Assembly: GCF_000430585.1 (NCBI RefSeq)
Contig: NZ_AUMH01000002.1
Coordinates: forward strand, 62,001-126,000
Direction: 5' to 3'
Origin: Alicyclobacillus herbarius DSM 13609
GTDB taxonomy: Bacteria; Bacillota; Bacilli; Alicyclobacillales; Alicyclobacillaceae
DNA: 64,000 nucleotides
In this document: piece after piece, positions 8,577 to 16,710 of the stretch
Numbering within the stretch: the stretch's first letter is position 1
How the letters are laid out: each line of letters starts with the position of its first letter
Position numbers and translations under genes: made by a program
The notes under the pieces: generated by a model
What the model was told of the DNA's origin: nothing
The model's database searches: none
Seen by the model: the letters and a program-made list of their open reading frames with translations, nothing else

Positions 8577-9855
8577 GGTGTTTTTGTCCCTGTGGGTTTG
8601 TCTATGCACAACCGGGTGTTGGGACCGGTTAGAAATTGAGCAACGGGCGACCGTCTTGGGGTTGTCATTTGATATACAGCCCGAGAATGAATCAGGGCAA
8701 GCGGGGCAAGGCGCGAATGGGCAAGGGGGTCCTGACACACAAAGTCCACAGCAAAGGTTGATGCAAGGGAATTTGACCGCGGAGGCCGCCGCTTCAGAGC
8801 CGCAAGAAGGCGGCAAGCAAGGGCAGATTCGTTTGACCGCTCAGATTGCCGTACCCGGACGGATTCCACTCGGGCCGGGCCAAGAAGGAGGCGGGGGAGC
8901 TGGAACGAACCCACGGCAGGCCGTCTGGGTGGTGTCGTCCTTCGGCCCAAATGTGACGGAAGCGTTGCAACACCTGCAGCTGCAAGTGGCCGATCCGCTT
9001 TTCTACGGTCATCTGCGTGTGATTGTCGTTTCCCGGGCGTTCGCAGAAAGGCGTGGACTCTCAGATCTGATGGATTATCTACGTCGCAATCCGCAGGTGC
9101 GGCGGACGCTTTGGATTGTCGTATCCCAACACTTAGCGTCTACGTTGATGGCAACCGCTCCACCCCTCGAGCGCGTGCCGACTTTGTATCTCATTTCCAC
9201 CATGGACCAGGCCATTCGCATGGGGAAATTCCCGAACGAATTTCTCGGCACCGCCGAGAGCAAAGCGGTCATGAAGGGGCGCGAGATGGTGTTACCCTAC
9301 GTCGATGTGAGAAACCAAGAAAACCTGTTGGTGCAGGGACTTGCCTACTTTCGAGATTACCGGATGGTCGGTGCCACGGATACCAAGGGAATTTACGCTT
9401 ACATGGAGCTGGCCGGAATCCGACGGGCCGGGTTTGCTGGCCGGAGCACATTGCCAGACGGCTCATGGGTCGTGGCACAGGGGTACCGCCGGCGCCGCAG
9501 TGTCCGTTTGCGTATCATCCACAACAAACCCCAGTTTGACGTCTATGTGCATATCGATTCGAAAGTGAAACAGACATCGGGTGGTCCATTGAACATGCGG
9601 GACCCTCGAACCATTGCCATGATTGAACGCGTGCAGGCACGGCAAATTATCGGTGTGCAGAGGCGACTGATTCAGAACACGCAGCGGGCAGGCAGTGATA
9701 TTGTCGGATTCGGCGAGTTTGTACGCGGTCTTCAACCGGATTGGTGGAACCAGCATGTCCGCACTAAAGACCGGTGGCAGGAAATCTACAAAACCCTGCC
9801 TGTCCATCTTCATGTAGATGTCCGTCTGCACGAATTCGGCATGCGGGCTCGGTGA
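8551..9855 (+). CDS. Spore germination lipoprotein C subunit (Ger(x)C family), operon 1
   Basis: Third receptor subunit, exported and lipid-anchored to the outer face of the inner spore membrane. A basic start and hydrophobic stretch end at a lipobox-like TTGC (Cys about residue 23), followed by WDRLEIEQRATVLGLSFD, the usual start of mature GerC proteins. It has 434 residues. A Gly/Gln/Pro-rich insertion occupies about residues 45-85 and a further Gly-rich one about 105-120, making it longer than typical. I chose GTG 8551 because GAGAGGAG lies ten bases upstream; an in-frame GTG at 8542 is too close to that site. Confidence 0.92.
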   Translation: MKKWMAACKVFLSLWVCLCTTGCWDRLEIEQRATVLGLSFDIQPENESGQAGQGANGQGGPDTQSPQQRLMQGNLTAEAAASEPQEGGKQGQIRLTAQIAVPGRIPLGPGQEGGGGAGTNPRQAVWVVSSFGPNVTEALQHLQLQVADPLFYGHLRVIVVSRAFAERRGLSDLMDYLRRNPQVRRTLWIVVSQHLASTLMATAPPLERVPTLYLISTMDQAIRMGKFPNEFLGTAESKAVMKGREMVLPYVDVRNQENLLVQGLAYFRDYRMVGATDTKGIYAYMELAGIRRAGFAGRSTLPDGSWVVAQGYRRRRSVRLRIIHNKPQFDVYVHIDSKVKQTSGGPLNMRDPRTIAMIERVQARQIIGVQRRLIQNTQRAGSDIVGFGEFVRGLQPDWWNQHVRTKDRWQEIYKTLPVHLHVDVRLHEFGMRAR

Positions 9856-9860
9856 TCTCG

Positions 9861-10073
9861 ATGATTCGCTTTGATTGGACACAGGGGTATCCGCTGATGG
9901 GCGGGGTGATGTTTGTCTTATGTGGTCTGTTTTTGATCTTTTTTGAGACGTGGCGGTACAAGCAAATCGAACATATGTATGAAGCGCGGCTCAGCTGGAT
10001 TTGCGGTTGGGTACAGATGGTGATTGGCGTTGGGCTCATCGTCGGCTATATCTTGTACTGGTACGTGTTATAA
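9861..10073 (+). CDS. Small membrane protein of ger operon 1
   Basis: 70-residue protein with two hydrophobic helices (about 13-30 and 48-68) separated by a polar loop RYKQIEHMYEARLS. It starts five bases after gerC and ends the operon. I know no family for it, but a protein of the same size and two-helix layout (12453-12677) sits inside the second ger operon. A conserved fourth component is therefore plausible; the small accessory D-type subunits of some germinant receptors are a possible analogy, not a proven match. An in-frame GTG at 9852 is an alternative start. Confidence 0.75.
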   Translation: MIRFDWTQGYPLMGGVMFVLCGLFLIFFETWRYKQIEHMYEARLSWICGWVQMVIGVGLIVGYILYWYVL

Positions 10074-10118
10074 ACCGCTGGCCATGCCGTCTGCCAGGAT
10101 TCGCCTTGCGGGTCTGGC

Positions 10119-10147
10119 GCATAGCCCAGGACACGCGAGACATAATG
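10119..10147 (+). promoter_or_regulatory. Candidate sigma-G promoter of the DUF1657 gene
   Basis: GCATA at 10119-10123 and CATAATG at 10141-10147 are separated by 17 bases and match GHATR-N17/18-CATNHTA at all but the last position. The start codon follows about 40 bases downstream. Forespore expression fits what is known of DUF1657 genes, which usually occur with sporulation genes. Confidence 0.55.
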
Positions 10148-10188
10148 AATCACGTCCCCATCAGAACATGCCTAAGGAGGTTTCCGCC

Positions 10189-10395
10189 ATGACCGTCGCG
10201 ACCCAAGTCAAACAGACCCTTGCCGGTTTGAAGAGCGCACAGGCCAGCTTTGAGCAGTTTGCTTTACAGACGCAGAATCAGCAGGCCAAACAGCTGTACA
10301 CGGATGCTGCCAACCAGACCAAGACGCTGGTTCAGACGCTGGAACAGCGGGTGCAGGTGCTCGAACAGGAGGAGCCGCAGTATAAAGGGTTCTGA
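10189..10395 (+). CDS. DUF1657 domain protein, sporulation-associated
   Basis: 68-residue soluble protein. MTVATQVKQTLAGLKSAQAS, the repeated Gln/Ala-rich helices and the terminal EEPQYKGF match DUF1657, a short helical family found in spore formers, often beside spoVA and DUF421 genes. Its biochemical role is unknown to me. TAAGGAGG at 10173-10180 gives an ideal ribosome binding site, and a sigma-G-like promoter precedes it, so it is probably made in the forespore. Here it stands alone between two ger operons with no spoVA gene nearby. Confidence 0.88.
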   Translation: MTVATQVKQTLAGLKSAQASFEQFALQTQNQQAKQLYTDAANQTKTLVQTLEQRVQVLEQEEPQYKGF

Positions 10396-10622
10396 TGGAG
10401 ACGTTGTTTTCCCCGGCTTGGATTCCATGCTGGATGTCCCATCCGTCCCGTAATACGGGGGGCACCTCTACGTCGGCATCCGAGGGGAAAACGCCATAAG
10501 CGGGGGCGGCGTGCTCGGCGCGCCGCCAGCCGTACAGGCGGCAGATGGGCACTGACCCGCGCTTACGGTTTGGGCAAAGCCGCATTCCATCCCCGACTTC
10601 TGTCTCGTCTTCTCGAATTCGG

Positions 10623-11099
10623 TTATCTTTCCACCAGGCTGACGCCCTCTTGCCAGACCGACTCCGGAATGCTGGTCTTGAGGCGGCGCATCGCCTGATT
10701 GAGCCAACGTACCCGTTCTTGATGCCAGTGTCCCGCCGCGCGCAGCCAAACCCGTTCTTTGGCGTTGCCAGGTTTCAGACGGCCTAGGTAGCCTTCGGCC
10801 TTATCCATGTGCTCGCGGGCTTCAATGAAACACTCGACGGTCATCAGAATCAGTTGCCGCTCCTGATGACGGTCGTGCGCCCCGGCCAGGATGCGCGCCA
10901 GGTTTCCGGCCGCTGTGTTGAGGTGATAGCTGGTCTCGTAATTTTCCCTATGCAGGCTACGCAGTTCCAGTTGATTTTCGAATCCGGGCAGAAACTTCAT
11001 CTCGGTCGTTATCGAACAAAACACCTGTTCTGCGTAAATCGCAGATTGAATTCGTCGAGAAAGCCGTTCCCAAAGGAAGCTTGCCATTTTTTCCGCCAT
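10623..11099 (-). CDS. Hypothetical protein, helical, 158 residues
   Basis: I do not recognise this protein. From ATG 11099, which follows AAGGAGG with seven bases of spacing, it reads MAEKMASFLWERLSRRIQSA and stays rich in Glu, Arg, His and Leu, as expected for an all-helical soluble protein. Several His and Glu residues (HRENYE, ARILAGAHDRHQER, CFIEAREHMDKAE) are spaced as in ferritin-like or four-helix bundle proteins; this is only a suggestion. It lies between the two ger operons on the strand of the second one, which may mean a spore-related role. Confidence 0.7.
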   Translation of the reverse strand: MAEKMASFLWERLSRRIQSAIYAEQVFCSITTEMKFLPGFENQLELRSLHRENYETSYHLNTAAGNLARILAGAHDRHQERQLILMTVECFIEAREHMDKAEGYLGRLKPGNAKERVWLRAAGHWHQERVRWLNQAMRRLKTSIPESVWQEGVSLVER

Positions 11100-11215
11100 C
11101 GTCGTTCCTCCTTGCCTCCAGCGATTCACCGTCGTCACGGGTTTTGCCGCGCCCGCTGTCGATGCAGCATATGGTTGTTTGTCGGGGGGTGTGCTGGAGG
11201 AGGGATATGATTTCA

Positions 11216-11241
11216 ATCCGGATGAATCACGTTCCAGACGA
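11216..11241 (+). repeat. Dispersed 26-bp repeat, copy 2
   Basis: The block ATCCGGATGAATCACGTTCC and the following bases up to GACGAT recur almost exactly at 15612-15637, with two differences. A weaker relative sharing ATGAATCACGTYCC is at 10144-10158. The two strong copies are in the same orientation and bracket the whole second ger operon. Function unknown. Confidence 0.6.
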
Positions 11242-11348
11242 TAAGGCCGTGGGTACACTGACGGACAGGTGGATTATCTCACCAGTGACATTTCACTCAT
11301 CTAGCGGCCATAGCTTTTCTACAGTCATCCCCGATACCCGCGCCGAGC

Positions 11349-12437
11349 CTAACGTTTTGCTTTCCTCCGAAAATTCATCACCATGGCAGCTAAAAGGGGA
11401 ATACAGATCAACGTTACCACAAAGTACGCTGGTGCCACACCAGCGATGAAGTGCTGCATTTCCTGCGTGCTTCGAAAGAGTGCAAGGCTGCCAGCCCACA
11501 CGAACAAGCCGCCGGAAAACGCCAAAATCCGGTGCGACGACAGCTTGAATACGTCCTTCATGCCTTCACACCAGGCGTAGTGAAATACGCCCAGTTTTAT
11601 GCATACGGTGGACATTACCGCCATCACGTACAGTGTGTCCAGACGCTCTAGAAAGCGGCCGACGCGAATGCTGCGGACGGTTTCGAGCACCGGATACGAC
11701 AGATAATTAGTGGATTGCCCCACTACGCCTGTCGTGATTATCAGGATGATGGTTAAGACAACTGTCAGGATGGCCGTAGCCGTGATCATGTCTTTGGGAA
11801 GGGTCCGGCTGTCGCGCAAGGCCCGTACGAACTGTAGGCTAATCAAAATCTCCAATGCGTAGGTCAGATCCGGTGTGATGGCGCCGCGCAACACCGGCTG
11901 CCAGCCGTCGGCGAGAACAGGCATCAGTTGGTCAACATCCATGTGTTGCAGGGCCAAGGCAAAGAGAATAGGCGCCACAACGAGCGCGAGCGGTGTAATG
12001 AACTCGGCGTCCCGTACAAGGACCTCCACGCCCATGTACACCATGTATGAGATCGCAGCCATGCCGAGTAGCCCGATTATGTACTCCGGTGTCTTTGGCA
12101 GGATGGTGATGCTCACAAACGATTCTGCTTCCCGGAGGGTGGTGCAGTTAATCAGGTACAGCCAGACAAGAAACCAGAGACACACGATGCGTCCCAGCCA
12201 TGGTCCAAACGCGTCAATCAAGCCGCTGGTCAGATTCCGGTTTGGCAATGTATGGAGGAACACCGCCGCGATACCGGCGGACAACATGCCCCCGGCCGCA
12301 AACAGGAGGCCTGTAATCCAGCTATCGCGGACGGTGAACTGGGCAATGACGAACGGGATTGTGACCATAGCGGTAGCGAGGATGCTCCAAATGAGTACGA
12401 TGACGATTTGAAATCGGGAAACCTGTACGTTCGACAA
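11349..12437 (-). CDS. Spore germination receptor B subunit (GerB family), operon 2
   Basis: 362-residue integral membrane protein with about ten helices, of the same APC-like germination permease family as the operon 1 subunit. The first helix is less typical, with ILATAMVTIPFVIAQ in place of the STIGVGVLALP pattern, so ligand preference probably differs. The start is TTG at 12437, nine bases after AAGGAG. It is the last gene of the operon, 15 bases after the small membrane gene. No clear terminator follows. Confidence 0.9.
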   Translation of the reverse strand: MSNVQVSRFQIVIVLIWSILATAMVTIPFVIAQFTVRDSWITGLLFAAGGMLSAGIAAVFLHTLPNRNLTSGLIDAFGPWLGRIVCLWFLVWLYLINCTTLREAESFVSITILPKTPEYIIGLLGMAAISYMVYMGVEVLVRDAEFITPLALVVAPILFALALQHMDVDQLMPVLADGWQPVLRGAITPDLTYALEILISLQFVRALRDSRTLPKDMITATAILTVVLTIILIITTGVVGQSTNYLSYPVLETVRSIRVGRFLERLDTLYVMAVMSTVCIKLGVFHYAWCEGMKDVFKLSSHRILAFSGGLFVWAGSLALFRSTQEMQHFIAGVAPAYFVVTLICIPLLAAMVMNFRRKAKR

Positions 12438-12452
12438 GGCGCGGATCTCCTT

Positions 12453-12677
12453 CTAAAGAATCCCGTATATCCATTTTGTAACTGGACCAAACATGGCGTC
12501 GAACGGAGCCAGCAGATGCAGATTGGGCCACAAATGCCAAGAGACCAACGCGGACATGGCGAGTGTCGCAATCATGAGTGACCCGTACACTCCGACTTCG
12601 CGGCGGCATGACCGGCGAAGGGCATGTCTGTCTAGGACTGCAACGGCAATGGCAGTGAACAGCGCGACCCAGATCAC
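12453..12677 (-). CDS. Small membrane protein of ger operon 2
   Basis: 74-residue protein with hydrophobic segments at about 1-16 and 32-50, starting at GTG 12677 so that the start overlaps the gerC stop as GTGA. A GGGGAG site lies upstream inside gerC. Its size and two-helix layout recall the 70-residue protein that ends operon 1, although sequence identity looks low. Its position between gerC and gerB, translationally coupled to gerC, supports a role in the receptor. Confidence 0.7.
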   Translation of the reverse strand: MIWVALFTAIAVAVLDRHALRRSCRREVGVYGSLMIATLAMSALVSWHLWPNLHLLAPFDAMFGPVTKWIYGIL

Positions 12678-13894
12678 GGTGTGGTCACTCCCCGCCCTGC
12701 CAACGGAGCCAAGCCACTGCGCGAGGCCGCGGATTCGGGTGTATTGGAAGAAAGGGCGGTCCGGGTAATGTGCACGCGTACATTGCACTTGACCTTCGCG
12801 TGCGCAAAGTAATCTGGCCACTGCTGGCTGATCTTCCGCCACCTGCGTGGGTCTTTGATAAACAATCGCGTGCCGAACTGGCAGGCGTCCACGCCGTCGG
12901 ATTGGAGCTTTGTCACCACCGCCTGCATCTGCCGTTCCATGTACTCGGCAGTTTTCTGCTCAAGTTGGTGGTAGGTTTTCTCGGTCAACCGATCATACGG
13001 ACAAAGCCGGTCGATCTCCCCTCGTGCTTGAACCTTAACGAGAAAGCTCACTCCATCGTTGCCAAACTGTGGAATGACCTTGGTACGGGAACCGAGCAGT
13101 CGCACGGCCCTTCCAACGCCGTCGCCCTTGCCGTCGCACGGCAGGGGGATGACCACTTGGCGGGTGTCCATCATGAGCCACGCTAACCCCTTTGTCTCAT
13201 CCACCGTCAGGACGTCCACCATCTTTGCACCGCGAAACAAAGCAACCCCTTTCATGAACAAATGGCCTGAAGCGTCTCTGTCCACCAACGACAAGACGGG
13301 GGCTTGCGACGGCGACAGGTATTCCTTCATGACCTGTAGTTGCGCGCTGTTGACAACGCGGAACATCTCGCCAATCTGCTCCACTACAGCACGAACGCCC
13401 AGCGCGTTCAGCGGCTCAGGGTCGGACGATGCCGAAAGAACGTCCCGGGCCTGTCCCGATGTCGCGACGAGTAGTTGATTGCGGCGAAAGTACCGGGTTC
13501 GCTCGAAGTAGTCAAGCCCCCGGTCAATACCTTGCTTTGCGTAGTCACTTCCGAACACCACCAGGGTGTTGTGCGCCAGGTACATGCCGTGCGGTACGTC
13601 TGCCTTGAATTTTTCGACCGCTTCTTCGATAAACCTGCCCGTCTCTTCACGGATGAGGAAGGACCGAACGCCGCCTGCTGAACCTGAGTCGCCCCCACCT
13701 GCTGTAGGAACGGCCTCCGGATTGACGAGCTGGGCCGTTACCCGCACCAATCCGTTGGCGGTCCGGTCGATGCCGAGGGCTATGACGATATTCATGTCAT
13801 CGACCTCCTGAAGATCAAAGCACCCTGGCAACAACAACGAACCAACGCTTGCCAGGAAGAGGAAGGCAAGCTTGCGAAATAGGTATGACCTCAT
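12674..13894 (-). CDS. Spore germination lipoprotein C subunit (Ger(x)C family), operon 2
   Basis: 406-residue exported lipoprotein. The signal peptide ends at lipobox LLPGC (Cys about residue 25), followed by FDLQEVDDMNIVIALGIDRT, the usual start of mature GerC. The middle contains a short Gly-rich loop (AGGGDSGSAGG), and the C-terminal third has the helical DRLCPYDRLTEKTYHQLEQKTAEYMERQMQAVV region that is conserved in the family. Its start overlaps the gerA stop by four bases and its stop overlaps the small membrane gene, so the operon is fully coupled. Confidence 0.92.
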   Translation of the reverse strand: MRSYLFRKLAFLFLASVGSLLLPGCFDLQEVDDMNIVIALGIDRTANGLVRVTAQLVNPEAVPTAGGGDSGSAGGVRSFLIREETGRFIEEAVEKFKADVPHGMYLAHNTLVVFGSDYAKQGIDRGLDYFERTRYFRRNQLLVATSGQARDVLSASSDPEPLNALGVRAVVEQIGEMFRVVNSAQLQVMKEYLSPSQAPVLSLVDRDASGHLFMKGVALFRGAKMVDVLTVDETKGLAWLMMDTRQVVIPLPCDGKGDGVGRAVRLLGSRTKVIPQFGNDGVSFLVKVQARGEIDRLCPYDRLTEKTYHQLEQKTAEYMERQMQAVVTKLQSDGVDACQFGTRLFIKDPRRWRKISQQWPDYFAHAKVKCNVRVHITRTALSSNTPESAASRSGLAPLAGRGVTTP

Positions 13895-15480
13895 CGCTGC
13901 CCCTCGCCAGAGGGAGACTTTCTGGGGGGCCGCGGTGTCGGGCTGCGGTTGCTGACACGGTTGATCGGTTCAAGCTGGTTAGGGCGTCGTCTGGTCTCAA
14001 ACCAGGGAGCCCGTATGAACATATCCTTCATGTCCGACCAAGTCAACGGCGCGATGGGGGCCATGTAGGGAACTCCGAAAGAACGCAGAGAGACGAGATG
14101 CGTCACAAGGACTACTCCGAGGATGGCGATTCCGACCAGCCCGAAAACTCCCGCCACGGTGACAAATGCGAATTGAATAATCCGGCTTGAATTCACAAAC
14201 CCATACGCTGGCAGAGCAAATGACGCGACTCCGGTTCCTGCCACCACAATCACCATGCCCGGAGACACCAAGCCCGCACGCACTGCGGCATCACCGACAA
14301 TAAGCGTACCCACAATACTGACCGATTGCCCAACCGCCCTTGGCAGCCGCGTCCCGGCTTCACGCAGGGCTTCAAAGGCGCACATCATCACGGTTGCTTC
14401 CAAGATGGTCGGAAAGGGAATGCCGCGGTGTTGGGCCGCCACGGTGACGAGCAGCGGTGTCGGTACCAGGTCTTGGTTGTAAGACAACAGCGCCACGTAC
14501 AGAGACGGCAACAAGAGGGAAGACCAGTATGCGATATGGCGCAAAATGCGAATGAACAACGCTAGCGTGTAGTTTATGTAATAATCTTCAGCGGATGCCA
14601 GGAAATAGATGAACTGCGCCGGCACCATCATACAGGTTGGTGCACCGTCGAGCATGATGGCAATGCGCCCCTGCAACAGACTGCCCGTCACCCGATCCGG
14701 CCGTTCGGTCTCTTCGGTTGTCGGAAACAGGGTGTACGGCGCGTCGCCGATCAGTTCACGCAACTTGTTGATGTCATTCAGTCCGTCGACGGAAATCTTG
14801 CGCAGCCGTTGGCGCGCTTCTTCCACCAGAGTTGGTTTGACGATGCCTTCGAGATAAATGATGCACACGGTGGTCTTGGAGTACACGCCGATGCGCATCG
14901 ATTCGACCTTGAGATGAGGACTGCGGATCCGCTTGCGCAGGAGCGCGATGTTGAGCGCCAGATGCTCGACGAACGCCTCCTGCGGGCCCTGGAGAGTGGG
15001 CTCGTTCTCCGCTTTTTCGATGGCCCGCACCGGGGGCTTGCTAATATCAAGGACGAGGGCCAATTTGGAACCGTCTGCATAAAGCACCATCTGGCCGTCC
15101 GACACAGCGGTGTTCAATTCGTGCCGTGTCTGGATCCAACGGATGCGCACCGTGTGCAGGACGGACCCTATCTGCCGTATGTCTGGTGGCCGTTTCGGCA
15201 ACTTCTCAAGGGGCTCGAGAACCCCCTCTTCGATGCGCGCAAGATCCACCAAACCCTGCAGCCAGATCAAAAGTACGCGCGTACCGTGTACGTCGACGTC
15301 ACGGAGCTGGAAATCGTCGCAATGTTGCCAGTCTTCCTGAACCCAACTCCGCAATCGTTCTACAGAAGTGGGGAGCGGTTCATCCGGCTGAGACAGCGAA
15401 GTGTCGACGAGGCTGGCTATCCTTCCGGGATCATTCCCAAGGCCTTTTCTCTTCGTACGCCGAAGCTTGTCGAAAATCAT
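13891..15480 (-). CDS. Spore germination receptor A subunit (GerA family), operon 2
   Basis: 529-residue GerA protein: a soluble N-terminal domain (about 1-280) and five helices in the C-terminal half. The hallmark GIPFPTILEATVMMCAFEALREAG, RLPRAVGQSVSIVGTLIVGDAAVRAG and SFGVPYMAPIAPL segments are present. It heads the minus-strand operon gerA-gerC-small-gerB. GGGGAG lies about eight bases before the ATG. A convincing sigma-G promoter is not obvious upstream; CATACAG at about 15504-15510 on the minus strand is the nearest -10-like match, without a good -35. Confidence 0.94.
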   Translation of the reverse strand: MIFDKLRRTKRKGLGNDPGRIASLVDTSLSQPDEPLPTSVERLRSWVQEDWQHCDDFQLRDVDVHGTRVLLIWLQGLVDLARIEEGVLEPLEKLPKRPPDIRQIGSVLHTVRIRWIQTRHELNTAVSDGQMVLYADGSKLALVLDISKPPVRAIEKAENEPTLQGPQEAFVEHLALNIALLRKRIRSPHLKVESMRIGVYSKTTVCIIYLEGIVKPTLVEEARQRLRKISVDGLNDINKLRELIGDAPYTLFPTTEETERPDRVTGSLLQGRIAIMLDGAPTCMMVPAQFIYFLASAEDYYINYTLALFIRILRHIAYWSSLLLPSLYVALLSYNQDLVPTPLLVTVAAQHRGIPFPTILEATVMMCAFEALREAGTRLPRAVGQSVSIVGTLIVGDAAVRAGLVSPGMVIVVAGTGVASFALPAYGFVNSSRIIQFAFVTVAGVFGLVGIAILGVVLVTHLVSLRSFGVPYMAPIAPLTWSDMKDMFIRAPWFETRRRPNQLEPINRVSNRSPTPRPPRKSPSGEGQR

Positions 15481-15889
15481 CGTATACTCCCCGAGACTGT
15501 ATGTGCTACTTGATTGTTAGTTTTTACCGGGTAAGTCCAAAACATGTACACCCGAGCCGGATGACCGTCACACGGATAGTCTCCTTAACGCTGACAATGC
15601 ATCCTGTTATAACGATCCGGATGAGTCACGTTCCGGACGATTCGCCGGGGGCGCGACGCAGTCCGGTCTCGCGTATCGTCTCCTCGCGGGCGGGCTCAAT
15701 CGGGCTTTGAACATCGCGGCGCGTCCAGGTCAAATAAATCACCAAGACGATAACGTCACCATGACAGCCAACCAATAAAAAATCTCTCGCCGACGTAAAG
15801 GCATAGGAGGCGCGTCTAGAGGCATATGAGCGGCGCATCCGCAGGTGGAAGGCGAGGTGAGTGTTCCCATGTCGGGAACGTAGAAACAG
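15481..15889. other. Gene-free region upstream of ger operon 2
   Basis: About 400 bases with no gene I can support. The minus strand holds two overlapping short frames. One starts with an Arg-rich segment and IFYWLAVMVTL at about 15820-15755; the other continues hydrophobic as VIVLVIYLTWTRRD in a second frame to a stop at about 15626. Together they look like a single-helix small membrane protein broken by a frameshift, but no ribosome binding site precedes it. A 26-bp dispersed repeat lies at 15612-15637. Confidence 0.4.
15612..15637 (+). repeat. Dispersed 26-bp repeat, copy 3
   Basis: ATCCGGATGAGTCACGTTCC plus GGACGAT matches copy 2 (11216-11241) with two substitutions and in the same orientation, 4.4 kb away. 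It lies about 130 bases upstream of the gerA start of operon 2. It contains the self-complementary octamer ATCCGGAT. Confidence 0.6.
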
Positions 15890-16567
15890 TCAGCGGTGTA
15901 GAAACAACCGCCAGCGCGCCAACAGGGCAAAGCGCCGCTCGGATTTGCGCCGAAACCGGGGTAGCCAGCGGTAGGTCTCGAGGCACCGCTCGAGAGCCCG
16001 GCGGGCTTCTTCAGGGCGGTTTAGGCGTTCGTATAAGCCAGCCATTTGGTAAAGCGCCTGGCAAGAGGATTGGTTGTATTTCTGCGCCTCCTCCAGGTCG
16101 GCGAGCGCTTGCTCCGGTCGGTCATCGAGGTGCAGTCGGGCCAGGCGCAGGTACGGATCGCCATAGCGCAGGTTCGGGACTTGTGCGAGTGCCATGCGAA
16201 TCAGCTGCTCGCCCTTCAGGGCCTCTCTCAACCCGATGGCGCATACGCCTTCGTCGTACTGCACGTCCGGGGTTTGCCGCAGCGATTCCGGCAGTTCCGT
16301 GAGGAGCCTCTGCGCGGGGGACCATTGTTTTTTCTCCATATATAATTCGGCCAGTTCCAGGCGAGCGTCTGCGTGGTGCGGGTTGTCGGCGATGATTCGT
16401 TTCAGTTCCGCCCTGCGCCGCCAGCGCCGGAACGGTTTGCGCACACTCGGCAAAAGACCGATATATCGCCTATCGAGTATGTAATAGGCAACCACAAGAA
16501 CCAACACGGCCAGCCATGGATTGCCGAGCACCACAGACAACATCCGCCATATCAGAAACACGAACAA
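15890..16567 (-). CDS. Membrane-anchored tetratricopeptide repeat protein
   Basis: About 225 residues. A hydrophobic N-terminal region with two stretches (about 1-12 and 20-36) is followed by a basic linker and three to four TPR-like helical repeats. Examples are the segments with AELYMEKKQWSPAQRLLTEL, YLRLARLHLDDRPEQALADL and YQMAGLYERLNRPEEARRAL. It ends in an Arg-rich tail. Such proteins usually act as scaffolds at the membrane; no specific function can be assigned. The start is uncertain: TTG 16567 or GTG 16561 follow a GGGGCGGGGG stretch. It diverges from the MOSC gene. Confidence 0.75.
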   Translation of the reverse strand: MFVFLIWRMLSVVLGNPWLAVLVLVVAYYILDRRYIGLLPSVRKPFRRWRRRAELKRIIADNPHHADARLELAELYMEKKQWSPAQRLLTELPESLRQTPDVQYDEGVCAIGLREALKGEQLIRMALAQVPNLRYGDPYLRLARLHLDDRPEQALADLEEAQKYNQSSCQALYQMAGLYERLNRPEEARRALERCLETYRWLPRFRRKSERRFALLARWRLFLHR

Positions 16568-16675
16568 AAACTTCAGTGTCCCCCGCCCCTTTCCCAACCA
16601 TCGGGAATCATCTGGCTTGTTGCCCTCCCAGTATACAATGAAAACGCGCGCGGGACTGTGCCGCGCCGGCCTGCT

Positions 16676-16681
16676 ATACTG
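16676..16681 (+). promoter_or_regulatory. Candidate -10 element of the MOSC gene
   Basis: TATACT at 16676-16681 precedes the MOSC start by 30 bases. Only a poor -35 match (GGGACT) lies 17 bases upstream. On the minus strand TGTATACT at about 16632-16639, an extended -10, could serve the divergent TPR gene. Confidence 0.35.
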
Positions 16682-16710
16682 GGGGTGACTGAGGAGCAGG
16701 AGGAATAAGG

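Noticed and set aside
15626-15838. Minus-strand small membrane protein frame upstream of ger operon 2
   Set aside because: The hydrophobic segment is split over two frames and no ribosome binding site precedes it; described only under the gene-free region.
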